Source: Bacillota bacterium (GTDB lineage: Bacteria > Bacillota > Clostridia > Christensenellales > SZUA-584). From it: a stretch of 64,000 nucleotides of DNA. Made by a program: the position numbers and the translations under genes. Under the pieces are notes generated by a model. The model made no database searches, was not told the DNA's origin, and saw nothing but the letters and a program-made list of their open reading frames with translations. Positions 1 to 8,666 of this stretch are shown in pieces. The DNA is taken from assembly GCA_023397655.1 (NCBI GenBank), contig JAEWTW010000026.1, positions 124,001-188,000 of the forward strand, in the 5' to 3' direction. Every line of letters starts with the position of its first letter. Within the stretch, counting starts at the first letter, position 1.

Positions 1-190
1 ACGCGTTGTTGTTGAATATGTCGAGGAACTGCTGAGGATTGAGGAACCCGCCGCCCCAAACGAGCATGGCCAGACCGTACATACCAATAAAGATGCAAAT
101 CGTTATTGTCAAAAGCAAATTGGTGTTGGAAATCGGCTCCCTGCGTCTCTTCCCCGGTAATCCTGCCAATGAATCTCTGTTATATGTCAT
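1..190 (-). CDS. Sugar ABC transporter permease, N-terminal part (runs off window)
   Basis: Only the first 63 codons are in the window. The ATG at 190 follows the stop of the upstream permease by one base and has a GGAG Shine-Dalgarno inside that gene's end. The visible protein has a short basic cytoplasmic stretch (GKRRREP) followed by a hydrophobic first membrane segment, as in RbsC/YtfT/YjfF-type inner-membrane permeases. Its place as the last gene after binding protein, ATPase and first permease matches the ytfQRT-yjfF order, in which two permeases form a heterodimer. The family call rests mainly on context, because the conserved permease motifs lie outside the window. Confidence 0.75.
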   Translation of the reverse strand, partial: MTYNRDSLAGLPGKRRREPISNTNLLLTITICIFIGMYGLAMLVWGGGFLNPQQFLDIFNNNA

Positions 191-191
191 A

Positions 192-1238
192 TTATTCGTT
201 CTCCGTTACTTTCGTCGATTTTCCAAACAGTTTGTCGCGCAGCGTAAAGACAAAATCCTTTACAATGGGCGAACCAATGACGACAATGACAATAATGACA
301 ACGGCTTTATAGGCTGTTATCGATGTTGAAGGAACTTTCATGGCAAAAAGCGTCGTGGTCAGCGCCTGAATGACATACGCCCCTATCACTGAACCGGCCA
401 AGCTGAATTTTCCGCCCCCCAGCGCATTGCCGCCTATAGCGACAGCCAAAATGGCGTCTAATTCAACATCCAACAGAAAAGTATCATGGTTGATAAGCCC
501 TATCCTGCTGACGCCGATAGCACCGGCAATGGCGCAGCAAACGCCCAGAATCATAAATGATAACAGCTTTATCCATGGAGCATTGATTCCGTTTAAGCGA
601 GCGGATTTTTCGTTGATCCCCACCGCCTGCGTGTACAACCCAAGATTAGTGAACCTTAAGGCAAGTGTAACCAGCAGCCCGAAAACAATGACGATAATAA
701 TGGGGGTGTTTATGGGGACGCCCGGAATAAAAATACCTATATGGCCAAGAAGAGGGCTTTCAACCGTCGGTGTTGCGCCACCGTTTATCCAATACGCGAT
801 CGAACGTCCGGCGGAAAACAGTATCAGAGTCGCAATCATTGGCTGTATCCTGAATGCGGCAACCAACGTGCCGTTGAAAGCACCACAAATGATGGCAGCA
901 ACGCAGCTTGCCAAAAATGCGGCAAGAATAATCGCCATTGTAATGTCATTTTCGCGCAGCACACGGACAAATACGCTGCCTGCTATTGCCGATACTGCCC
1001 CAACGCTGATATCCTGTCCTCGCGACGATGCTGTTACCAGCGTCATGCCGATTGCCAATATAACGCGTTCAGAAGCGTTATTCAGGATACTCATGATATT
1101 ACCTTGGAGCGTATTGTTTTTAATGGTAATAGTGAAAAATCCGACATCCCTGATCAAATTAAAGACAATCAATAAAAAAAGCGCAAATAACGGGATAAAC
1201 AATTGGGATCTGGTAAATTTCCTTAAAGACTTAGCCAT
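192..1238 (-). CDS. Sugar ABC transporter permease (YtfT/RbsC type)
   Basis: A 348-residue polytopic membrane protein, the usual length for BPD_transp_2-family permeases. It has a short basic N-terminus (MAKSLRKFTRSQ), about ten hydrophobic segments, and the family landmarks SRGQDISVG near residue 90 and AVAIGGNALGGGKFSLAGS near residue 275, the latter being the ATPase-coupling region. It forms the membrane channel of a sugar importer with the ATPase encoded just upstream; the ATG overlaps the ATPase stop by 8 bases behind a GGGGGAGG ribosome site. The closest well-known relative by pattern is the galactofuranose transporter permease YtfT. The substrate cannot be read from the permease itself. 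Confidence 0.9.
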   Translation of the reverse strand: MAKSLRKFTRSQLFIPLFALFLLIVFNLIRDVGFFTITIKNNTLQGNIMSILNNASERVILAIGMTLVTASSRGQDISVGAVSAIAGSVFVRVLRENDITMAIILAAFLASCVAAIICGAFNGTLVAAFRIQPMIATLILFSAGRSIAYWINGGATPTVESPLLGHIGIFIPGVPINTPIIIVIVFGLLVTLALRFTNLGLYTQAVGINEKSARLNGINAPWIKLLSFMILGVCCAIAGAIGVSRIGLINHDTFLLDVELDAILAVAIGGNALGGGKFSLAGSVIGAYVIQALTTTLFAMKVPSTSITAYKAVVIIVIVVIGSPIVKDFVFTLRDKLFGKSTKVTENE

Positions 1239-2751
1239 TTTGATCTGCCTCCCCCGCTATCGTATGCATAATGTTGGCCTGTGTCATGTCCTCACCCTTG
1301 AGCTCGCCCACTATTTTACGGTCTCGCATGACGATGAGCCGTGAACAAGTGCGAAGCATCTCCTCAATTTCGGATGAAATAAACGTCACGCTGACACCAT
1401 CTTCAGCCAGTTTCAAAACAAGCTTTTGAATTTCAACTTTTGTACCGACATCGATGCCGCGTGTCGGTTCATCCAAAATAAGATACTTTGGATTGGTGAG
1501 CAGCCAGCGCGCCAGTATGACCTTTTGCTGGTTACCACCCGAAAGTGATTTTATGGGCGTGTCCGTTGAAGGCGTTTTTATTCCAAGTAATTTGATATAC
1601 TCATCAGCAAAAGCTTCCGCCTCAGATTTGGAAAACGGCCGAAAAAAGCCTTTCATGACCTGCAATGCAAGGATGATATTTGCGCGCACGGATAAATCCT
1701 CAATAATGCCATCCCGTTTTCTGTCCTCAGGCAGATACCCGATACCAAGCTTCATGGCGTCCTTGGGCCTCATTATTTTAGCGGTTCTTCCGTTTACCTT
1801 TATCCTGCCTCCGGTTATCTTATCAGCGCCGAATATCGCCCGTACGCTTTCGCTGCGGCCAGAGCCAAGAAGTCCGGTGAACCCGTTTACTTCCCCCTTG
1901 TGTATCTGGAAATCAAACGCCTTTGTCCCCTCAGCGCTGGACAGTCCATACGCTTCGAAAACGGGCGTGGCCTCTGTTTTGGCTGGTAATTCTTTTTTAT
2001 TTTCCAGAACTGAAATGTCGTCAAGCTCTTTGCCCATCATCTTAGAAATAAGCTGTACGCGCGGCAGGTCCTTTTTCTCATACTCTCCCACAAGCTCCCC
2101 ATTCCGTAAAACGGTTATCCTGTCGCATACCTCATAAACCTGTTCAAGAAAATGCGTAATGAAAATGATGCCCACACCACGGGACTTCAGGTCGCGCATC
2201 AGCGAGAAGAGTTTTTCTACCTCGTGCTCGTCCAGCGAGGAAGTCGGTTCATCCAGAATGAGCACTTTGCAGTCCATATCCACGGAACGTGCAATGGCCA
2301 CCATCTGCTGCACAGCCAGCGAGCAGGTGGCCAGCTGTTGAGCAGCTCTCGCCGGAATTTTAAGCTTGTTGAGAATTTCCGTCGTCTTCTTCTCCATAGT
2401 ATGCCAATTGACGAAACGGTAATTGCCCCGGCCGATAAACATATTTTCGGCAACCGTCAGGTTCGGGCAAAGGGTTATCTCCTGATAGACTGTGCTGATA
2501 CCTAGGTTCTGAGCTTCTTGTGGTGATTTTATGGAGATCTCTTTATTAATTCCCGCTATGTGAATTTCCCCTGATTCTTTGGTGTATACGCCGGTCAAAA
2601 CCTTGACCAGAGTTGACTTACCTGCTCCATTCTCACCCATCAGGGCATGAATTTCACCTTTACAGAGATTGAAGTCCACATTTTGCAGTGCACGAACACC
2701 CGGGAATGATTTGCATATTTTCCGCATGGATAAAACGATGTCATTCTGCAT
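1231..2751 (-). CDS. Sugar ABC transporter ATP-binding protein (two-domain, MglA/YtfR type)
   Basis: A 506-residue protein with two tandem ABC cassettes, the standard architecture of carbohydrate importers of the Mgl/Rbs/Ytf class. The N-terminal half carries GENGAGKST (Walker A) and ILDEPTSSLD (Walker B). The C-terminal half has the degenerate GLLGSGRSE Walker A typical of this family, then LSGGNQQKV (signature) and ILDEPTRGID. It hydrolyses ATP on the cytoplasmic face to drive uptake through the two downstream permeases. The ATG at 2751 has an AAAGGA site. It is separated from the upstream binding-protein gene by a strong hairpin. Confidence 0.93.
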   Translation of the reverse strand: MQNDIVLSMRKICKSFPGVRALQNVDFNLCKGEIHALMGENGAGKSTLVKVLTGVYTKESGEIHIAGINKEISIKSPQEAQNLGISTVYQEITLCPNLTVAENMFIGRGNYRFVNWHTMEKKTTEILNKLKIPARAAQQLATCSLAVQQMVAIARSVDMDCKVLILDEPTSSLDEHEVEKLFSLMRDLKSRGVGIIFITHFLEQVYEVCDRITVLRNGELVGEYEKKDLPRVQLISKMMGKELDDISVLENKKELPAKTEATPVFEAYGLSSAEGTKAFDFQIHKGEVNGFTGLLGSGRSESVRAIFGADKITGGRIKVNGRTAKIMRPKDAMKLGIGYLPEDRKRDGIIEDLSVRANIILALQVMKGFFRPFSKSEAEAFADEYIKLLGIKTPSTDTPIKSLSGGNQQKVILARWLLTNPKYLILDEPTRGIDVGTKVEIQKLVLKLAEDGVSVTFISSEIEEMLRTCSRLIVMRDRKIVGELKGEDMTQANIMHTIAGEADQNG

Positions 2752-2790
2752 AGGTAACCATCCTTTATGCGCCCAAAGTTCTTAAAGATG

Positions 2791-2827
2791 GCGGTGCGTG
2801 TATGGGTATTCCGCACACACGCACCGC
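2791..2827 (-). other. Intercistronic hairpin after the binding-protein gene
   Basis: GCGGTGCGTGT (2791-2801) and ACACGCACCGC (2817-2827) form a perfect 11-bp stem with a 15-base loop. It lies between the abundant substrate-binding-protein gene and the ATPase gene. No U-run follows, so it is better read as an mRNA-stabilising or partial-termination structure that lets the binding protein be made in excess, as in mal, rbs and mgl operons. That role is inferred from position. Confidence 0.6.
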
Positions 2828-2869
2828 ACATACTCGACCGGAGTCCTTTTTTATTGGGTAGGGTAAGAT

Positions 2870-3928
2870 TTATTCCAAATCGCCAAGGCCATAGGTATCG
2901 ATATCAGCCTGTGTAATCGTTGCTGCATCAAAACCCTTCTCTTCAGAAATAACCTTCTTCTCCGGCAGCGTTCCGCCGGACTCCAGTGTCTTGATCATCT
3001 GATCAATGACAGAAGCCTGGAAGGGGCTACACTGTCCATCATAGTTCCATTCGCCATCAAGCACTGCCTTAAGCGCAAACTTGTTGCAGTCGAAGCCCAT
3101 GACAACGACGTCCTTGCCAACGCCGTGGGAGATATTGGCTTCATCCAGCGCCGCAACAGCGCCTCTGGCCATACCGTCATTTTCAGCATAGATAACGTTG
3201 AATTTGTCACCGGAATTGATGACGGACTCTACGATCTGCTTTGCCGTGACTTCATCCCAGGTTGCGGTTTGCTGCATAACCATCTTCATGGTGCCGGCAT
3301 CAAACTCAGCCTGCAGAGCAGCCGTGCGGCCAATCTGCGCATCGGAGCCCATTGCGCCCTGAATGTGAACAACGTTATACTCCGGCAGCTTCTGCGCCTT
3401 CAGCCAATCCACAGCGGTCGTGCCTTGCTTCGCCATATCGGAAACAACAGCGGCTTCATACATGCTCTCGTCAACGTTCATCATACGGTCAAAAAGGAAC
3501 ACTTTGATGCCAGCTTCCTTAGCGCTGGTCAGAACTGCATCCCAGCCATCGGTAGCAGCAGCCGAGATGAGGAGGTAGTCTACGCCGTCGGTGATAAACT
3601 GCGTGGCTGCATTCAGCTGCTCATCATTCTTCAGGCTGTAGAAGGTTGAGACCTTATATCCGTTCGCTTCCGTGAAGACTTTTTCAAAGTCTGCCACATT
3701 CGCGGCGCGGTATCCGGACTCGGACGGCGGGTTGTTGACGATACCAACCTTGATCACTTCGCTGGCCGGCTCTTCGGCAACAGGCTCCTCGGGTTCGGCA
3801 GGCGCTGCGGGCGCTTCGGTCACAGCGGGCGCTTCATCGGTCGCCGCCGGTGCCGGCGTTCCCGCATTACATGCGACTAGTCCAAACGCCATGACAACAA
3901 CAATAAGAACAGCAATGAGTTTTTTCAT
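2870..3928 (-). CDS. Sugar-binding lipoprotein (YtfQ-like periplasmic-binding family)
   Basis: A 352-residue exported lipoprotein. It has a hydrophobic signal ending in a lipobox (GLVAC, Cys at about 20), an Ala/Pro/Glu-rich linker to about residue 58, then a Peripla_BP_4-type fold. VGIVNN, GVDYLLISAA, GWDAVL and FLFDR match the galactofuranose-binding YtfQ pattern. It captures a sugar outside the membrane and hands it to the ABC transporter encoded downstream on the same strand. The start has a strong GGAAAGGA ribosome site. Upstream lie a terminator for the sensor operon and a 14-bp palindrome. The exact ligand (pentose, furanose or hexose) is unknown. Confidence 0.9.
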   Translation of the reverse strand: MKKLIAVLIVVVMAFGLVACNAGTPAPAATDEAPAVTEAPAAPAEPEEPVAEEPASEVIKVGIVNNPPSESGYRAANVADFEKVFTEANGYKVSTFYSLKNDEQLNAATQFITDGVDYLLISAAATDGWDAVLTSAKEAGIKVFLFDRMMNVDESMYEAAVVSDMAKQGTTAVDWLKAQKLPEYNVVHIQGAMGSDAQIGRTAALQAEFDAGTMKMVMQQTATWDEVTAKQIVESVINSGDKFNVIYAENDGMARGAVAALDEANISHGVGKDVVVMGFDCNKFALKAVLDGEWNYDGQCSPFQASVIDQMIKTLESGGTLPEKKVISEEKGFDAATITQADIDTYGLGDLE

Positions 3929-4083
3929 ACTTCGGTTTCCTTTCCAAGTATTAATGTGTTTAAATGCACATTTTTTCTATACCACATTGGAAAAGCCATG
4001 CACAATATCCTTAAGCGAACCGCGGAAATATTCAAACCATATTTATTAGATAATGAAACATCGTAAATTTTCACACCGTCATC

Positions 4084-4097
4084 ATGTGTATACACAT
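4084..4097. promoter_or_regulatory. 14-bp perfect palindrome upstream of the binding-protein gene
   Basis: ATGTGTATACACAT is perfectly self-complementary. It lies in the 261-bp gap between the sensor operon's end and the transporter operon's start, about 156 bp upstream of the binding-protein ATG. It could be an operator for the neighbouring YesN-type regulator or for a global regulator. No assignment can be made from one copy. Confidence 0.4.
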
Positions 4098-4119
4098 CTG
4101 AATATTTCAACCCCTGTCA

Positions 4120-4145
4120 TAAAAAAATACCCGCTGATAGCAGGG
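4120..4145 (-). terminator. Rho-independent terminator of the sensor operon
   Basis: Read on the minus strand, a stem formed by CCC+GCT pairing with AGC+GGG (one bulged A; 4130-4145) is followed by a run of seven T (4121-4127). It lies 45 bp beyond the stop of the sensory lipoprotein gene (4190), so it ends the regulator-kinase-lipoprotein transcript before the transporter operon starts. Confidence 0.7.
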
Positions 4146-4189
4146 CATCAAAGTGTACAATTCCTATAATTCAGAAGCGGCACCCGTCT

Positions 4190-5188
4190 TCAATATTGCC
4201 TGCAATCAATCATTTCCTGCGTGATAGTGAAGCAGTCGAACTGAGTCTCATTGATATATTTGATCTGTTCTATCGGACTCCCGTTCTTCAGTCGCTTGAT
4301 AATCACGTTAACATATGGGCCTTGAAGAGGGTTGCATTCCACATTCAATGCTATTTTACCTTCAAGACAGTATTTGAGCCCCAGCTTGGTCGCGTCGAAG
4401 GAGATAACGATCACGCCGTCATTTGCGTTGCACTTAAGACCCGCCTCTTCCATTGCATCAATTGCACCAAGGGCCTCTCCATCGTTCTCGCAGTAGACGA
4501 CATCGATATCTTTTGTCGCCTTCAGTATCTCGCTCATCACTTCATAAGCTTTTGCTCTTGTGAAATCAGCGCACTCCTGCGCGACCATTTTCCAGTTCGA
4601 GTGCCGGCTGACCGCCTGCTCAAGCGCCGAAGTCCGGCCGATCTGCGCTGAGGAGTCGATGGTCCCCTGAATATTGACGATATGAACATCTTCCTCCGCC
4701 CGCCCCTGTTCTTCAAGCAGATCCTCCAGCCACGTGACGGCTCTTTCCCCTTCTTTACGGAAATCAGAGCCGATGTATGACGTATAAAGACTCTCGTCCA
4801 CCCCTCTGATATACCGGTCAATCATGATGATCGGTATGCCAGCCTCCTTTGCTTCCTGCAAAATGGAGTCCCAGCCTGTTTCCACAATTGGTGAGAATAC
4901 AATAAAATCAACGTCCTGCTGAATAAACGTACGAATCGCACGAATCTGGTTTTCCGGCTTATTTCGCGCATCATCAAAGATAAGCTCATATCCGTTTTCT
5001 TCACTCAAAGCGGTTTTCATGCTCTCGGTATTGGCCACTCGCCACTCCGACTCGGCACCAACCTGTGAAAACCCAACAATGATCATCTGATCCTTGGTAT
5101 CCCCTGTCGTAGTAGTCTGGGCATCTTTCATGCAGCCGCACAGCAAAACCATAAGACAGACCGCTATACAGAATATGCTTTTCTTCAT
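4190..5188 (-). CDS. Second YtfQ-like sugar-binding lipoprotein, probable sensor partner
   Basis: A 332-residue lipoprotein with signal peptide and lipobox LLCGC (Cys at about 19), followed by a periplasmic-binding fold: VGFSQVGAESEWR, VDFIVFSPIVETGWDS and IIMIDR. It is closer to the YtfQ pattern than the transporter-linked protein. Its ATG overlaps the kinase stop by four bases, and it is cut off from the transporter genes by a terminator, so it is transcribed with the kinase and response regulator. That linkage matches known clostridial three-component systems in which a binding protein (for example XylFII) reports an extracellular sugar to a LytS/YesN-type pair. Sensing rather than transport is inferred. 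Confidence 0.85.
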   Translation of the reverse strand: MKKSIFCIAVCLMVLLCGCMKDAQTTTTGDTKDQMIIVGFSQVGAESEWRVANTESMKTALSEENGYELIFDDARNKPENQIRAIRTFIQQDVDFIVFSPIVETGWDSILQEAKEAGIPIIMIDRYIRGVDESLYTSYIGSDFRKEGERAVTWLEDLLEEQGRAEEDVHIVNIQGTIDSSAQIGRTSALEQAVSRHSNWKMVAQECADFTRAKAYEVMSEILKATKDIDVVYCENDGEALGAIDAMEEAGLKCNANDGVIVISFDATKLGLKYCLEGKIALNVECNPLQGPYVNVIIKRLKNGSPIEQIKYINETQFDCFTITQEMIDCRQY

Positions 5189-6633
5189 GCCTCCATCTCC
5201 TTGTCGATCGTCTTCATGGGAATGGTCATAATGATTCTTGTGCCGACATCCGGTACGCTCTCCACTGCCAAACCATATTGACCGCCGAACAGTATCTGAA
5301 TCCTCTGGTGCACCGTTCTCAGCCCAAAACCATCTCGCCTTTCATCAGCTATTGATGCACGCACTTCTTCAAGGCGTTCCTCAGTCATGCCGGAACCGTC
5401 GTCCATCACCTCAAGAATCAGGTTATCATCCTGCCTTCTGCCCGTCACACGAATAAGTCCCTTGCGGCGGCTGATTTTTATTCCATGATACAATGCGTTT
5501 TCCACCAACGGCTGCAAGGTGAGTTTGGGCAGAATGTAACTCTTCACCGGCTCAGCAATGTCTATTTCGTAGTCCATCAGATCCCGGTATCGCATCTGCT
5601 GAATTTCCAGATAGCTGCGAATATGCTGCTCCTCCTCCGCAAGCGTAATGACGTACTTACCGCGGCTTAACGAGAAGCGGAAATAATTCGACAAGCTGCA
5701 GATCATGGTAACAGCTTCGCTGATCTCCCCGGATTCAATCAGCCATATGATAGTATCCAGCGTGTTATAGAGAAAATGCGGATTCATTTGCGCCTGCAGC
5801 AAAGCAAACTCCGTACGCCGGCGTTGTTTTTCCTGTTCTGTGTTCTTATCGATCTGCTGTTTTAAGCGCCCCACCATATTCTCTATGCCATCGGAGAGTA
5901 TCTGCACCTCCTCCACGTCGGCCTGAATGGGTTCACACACGAGCAGACTACCCTTGCCGATCGCTTCCAGCCGATCGCAAATCTTATCAATCGGGTCAAC
6001 TATCCGGCTGCTTAACTTTCTTGAATGGGTCAACAGTATATACAGCAGCACCAGCGACAAAACAACAACGACCCCCATAAAAACGATCATGCTCGAAATC
6101 ATGGCCGATTGCAGAGCATTCAGATGGGCAGCTTCATAATACAGGTAGGTATACATGTATGTCTGAATGAGGTCCGTGAGTATATAGATGTTGTTTTCCA
6201 GCTGATCAACGCGGGAATCGTACTCTTCCGTTTCCGCGATCTCCTGCATCTTATCCTCAAGATTATGACACAGGCTCAGCACACTGCTGATGGAGTGAAG
6301 GCTGTCCTTTTCGGTGGTGGTATCAATCAGCTTTCGGGCGATCACCTCGGCAGACTGCACCTCTTCAATCGGCAGCCCTTCAGAATATTGGCTGTCGATA
6401 ACGAAATAATACATTTTAAGGTCCACGTCGTCCTTGAAGTTTTGGTTAAAGTCCGAAGCCGCCGTTACGTTGTTCAGTATCGCATGATACTGCAGCGCAT
6501 AGACAATGCCAATCAGCGCGATCGCAATGATCACGATCATCAGCGGCAGCGCGACGATCAATATCATCTTCCAGAGTCTGCTCTGCATTGTCATTTTCCC
6601 CGCATTAGATTTCTGCCGATTAAATACGCTCAC
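5185..6633 (-). CDS. Sensor histidine kinase (LytS/YesM family)
   Basis: A 482-residue membrane kinase starting at GTG (6633). The first membrane segment spans about residues 23-50, then comes an extracytoplasmic region to about 175, a second membrane segment, a HAMP-like linker, and a His_kinase domain with QAQMNPHFLYNTLD (phosphoacceptor His), LQPLVENALYHG (N box), DDGSGM and GFGLRTVHQRI. It should autophosphorylate in response to an outside ligand, probably presented by the co-transcribed binding lipoprotein, and pass phosphate to the YesN regulator encoded upstream. The start overlaps the regulator stop by four bases (GTGA), indicating translational coupling. Confidence 0.92.
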   Translation of the reverse strand: MSVFNRQKSNAGKMTMQSRLWKMILIVALPLMIVIIAIALIGIVYALQYHAILNNVTAASDFNQNFKDDVDLKMYYFVIDSQYSEGLPIEEVQSAEVIARKLIDTTTEKDSLHSISSVLSLCHNLEDKMQEIAETEEYDSRVDQLENNIYILTDLIQTYMYTYLYYEAAHLNALQSAMISSMIVFMGVVVVLSLVLLYILLTHSRKLSSRIVDPIDKICDRLEAIGKGSLLVCEPIQADVEEVQILSDGIENMVGRLKQQIDKNTEQEKQRRRTEFALLQAQMNPHFLYNTLDTIIWLIESGEISEAVTMICSLSNYFRFSLSRGKYVITLAEEEQHIRSYLEIQQMRYRDLMDYEIDIAEPVKSYILPKLTLQPLVENALYHGIKISRRKGLIRVTGRRQDDNLILEVMDDGSGMTEERLEEVRASIADERRDGFGLRTVHQRIQILFGGQYGLAVESVPDVGTRIIMTIPMKTIDKEMEA

Positions 6634-8249
6634 TGCTGCTTGCTTCCTCTCCGGTATTCACTTGGCGTACAACCCGAAACTTTTTTAAACACAAAGCTGA
6701 AATAATGCGGATCCTTGTAACCAACTGCAAATGCAATCTCGCTGGAGCGCTTGTCCGTATGGCGGAGCATGCGTTTTGCCTCTCCGATCCGTTTACTGGT
6801 GAGATACTCAACAAAGGTCTGGCCGGCTTCCTGGCTGAACATTGCCGAGAAGTAGTTGGGGCTGATGTTCACTTTTCTGGCAACTCTGTCCAGCGATATG
6901 GTCTCATCCGGATAATGCTCATCAATGAACTCGATCGCCTGAATCAGCAGGTCGCGCTGATACTTTTTGCTTTCCAGATCCCGCTGCTCAATTGCATGTC
7001 CCATGACCTGGCGCGCATATTGACGCGCCTCCTCAGGTGTCGATACGTCATCTTTGGGCCGCAGTTCAAACGGCCGGAAGCTGTCGGCTCGGCAGCCGAT
7101 AGAATCAAGATATTCCACCGCCGCGAAATAGACCGTCATAGTCAGATACCTGCAAAGCAACGTCAGTGAGACAGCCTCCTCTCCTGCGCTTTGAAACAGT
7201 TGATCCAGAAAACCGTCAATTTCCTCTACCGTGCCGCTGTTCAAGAATTTACGGATACGTTCCTGACATATCTCCATATTATCCGTTTCCGTTTTGGACA
7301 GGTTTTTCTTCCGGACATACCTGATACTCTTTTCAGACAGTACATGCTCTCCCGGACACAGGTAGCGGTAAGACAAAATACGGCTTGCCTCTGTAAAACA
7401 GGCCGGAATGGCGCTGAGGCGCGATACCGCCGTGCCGCTGGCAATATACCAATCCACATCGCAACCGGACATGACACATCGTCTCCTGATATTCTCTATG
7501 CAATCGCCGGTTCGCTCCTCAATATCGTCCTGATCGCCCTTCACCAGCACGGCATACGTCGTGATGTTCCAGCGGAACAGAATCAACTCCGGGTGGCTGA
7601 CAATATACTCCGTCACCTTCTCTTGAACCGTTGCAAGCGCATCGGTGTAACTCTCCGGCGTACTTCCGTCATACCCGGCGTTGTTAAGCGAAAAAAGAAC
7701 GGTATTGTAGAACGGTGAGTTCAGGTCAATGCCCATCGTCTTCGCTGTTTCCGAAATTTCCGATACACTCAAGCCGCCCGTGACGACTTGCTCAAAAAAC
7801 CTCCTGCGCGAAAACGTTTCATACTCCTGAGCTTCCCGCTTGAACCTCGCAAGATATTCCTGCTGCTGCTGTTCGTCTTCCATCTTCTTTTGCAGCGCAT
7901 TCAGGATTTCCACCATCTTTTCTTTTAGAATAGGTTTCAGCAGATACTGCTCAACGCCCAGATGAATGGCCTGCTGCGCATAGGAAAAATCATCATATCC
8001 GCTGATAATAACAATTTTAGTCCTCGGCAATTCATTGCGGACCAGTTTTATCAGTTCCAGACCATCCATAAAAGGCATTTTGATATCCGTGATAATAAGA
8101 TCCGGCTGTATCTGGCGAATCAATGGTAGAGCAAGTTCACCGTCCGATGCATCTCCGGCATAATGAAAGCCATACTGCTCCCAAAGTATATTTTTTCGAA
8201 TACCTTCTCGTACTACGATCTCATCTTCGACAAGAAAGACCTTAAACAT
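6630..8249 (-). CDS. YesN-type response regulator with AraC DNA-binding domain
   Basis: A 539-residue regulator. The N-terminal receiver has VEDE near the start, phosphoacceptor Asp55 in LIITDIKMP and the conserved Lys in YLLKP. A long middle region follows. The C-terminal AraC domain has two helix-turn-helices, SLDRVARKVNISPNYFSAMF and SEIAFAVGYKDPHYFSFVFK. It probably activates the adjacent sugar transporter operon when phosphorylated by the kinase encoded next. It is the first gene of its operon; a 9-bp inverted pair (TTTGATATT 8351-8359, AATATCAAA 8395-8403) lies 100-150 bp upstream and could be a regulatory site. Confidence 0.92.
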   Translation of the reverse strand: MFKVFLVEDEIVVREGIRKNILWEQYGFHYAGDASDGELALPLIRQIQPDLIITDIKMPFMDGLELIKLVRNELPRTKIVIISGYDDFSYAQQAIHLGVEQYLLKPILKEKMVEILNALQKKMEDEQQQQEYLARFKREAQEYETFSRRRFFEQVVTGGLSVSEISETAKTMGIDLNSPFYNTVLFSLNNAGYDGSTPESYTDALATVQEKVTEYIVSHPELILFRWNITTYAVLVKGDQDDIEERTGDCIENIRRRCVMSGCDVDWYIASGTAVSRLSAIPACFTEASRILSYRYLCPGEHVLSEKSIRYVRKKNLSKTETDNMEICQERIRKFLNSGTVEEIDGFLDQLFQSAGEEAVSLTLLCRYLTMTVYFAAVEYLDSIGCRADSFRPFELRPKDDVSTPEEARQYARQVMGHAIEQRDLESKKYQRDLLIQAIEFIDEHYPDETISLDRVARKVNISPNYFSAMFSQEAGQTFVEYLTSKRIGEAKRMLRHTDKRSSEIAFAVGYKDPHYFSFVFKKVSGCTPSEYRRGSKQQ

Positions 8250-8666
8250 GGCTGATCTTCCTTTCTTATTGGCGTGTGTGATATGTGATGATGTGCAGGT
8301 AACCCCTCAATATTATGCATCACACTGCCGCAATCAACAATAGAATTTTCTTTGATATTGGTTCAATTTTTTGGGTTTTATTGTGCGGTCAATAAATATC
8401 AAACTTTGTTCACTGCGCCCCGACTCTTTTTTGGGGTACGACGAAACGTTATATACTTTAAACGGTCCGTTACCAAGGGTAGTTTTTGATAGCCAGTATT
8501 TTTATCGATGACCGACTTGAGAGCAAAACTCCTCCAAACAAGGAGGAGAACAATGCGATATCGATTCATAAAAAAATGGCAACTTGAAAAATTTCAGTTG
8601 CCGAGTACCTGGAGTTTATGTTTACAACAAGGAGGACTGTTCATTGAATATTCATAGCTCAGTACA
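8250..8666. other. Intergenic region: promoter of the sensor operon and terminators of the catabolic operon
   Basis: This 417-bp gap lies between the catabolic operon's last gene (stop 8667) and the regulator start (8249). The right part has a strong terminator (8569-8602) and a second weaker hairpin (8529-8548), both reading on the minus strand. The left part is AT-rich with the widely spaced inverted pair TTTGATATT/AATATCAAA (8351-8403) and should hold the promoter of the sensor operon. I see no coding sequence. Confidence 0.6.
8569..8602 (-). terminator. Rho-independent terminator of the sugar-catabolic operon
   Basis: On the minus strand, GGCAAC-TGAAA and TTTCA-(bulge)-GTTGCC (8578-8602) form a long stem with a tiny loop, followed by seven consecutive T (8570-8577 read in reverse). 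It sits 65 bp after the SMP-30 gene stop. A second minus-strand hairpin, CTCCTCC/GGAGGAG (8529-8548) with TTTT behind it, lies just beyond and may act as a backup. Confidence 0.8.
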
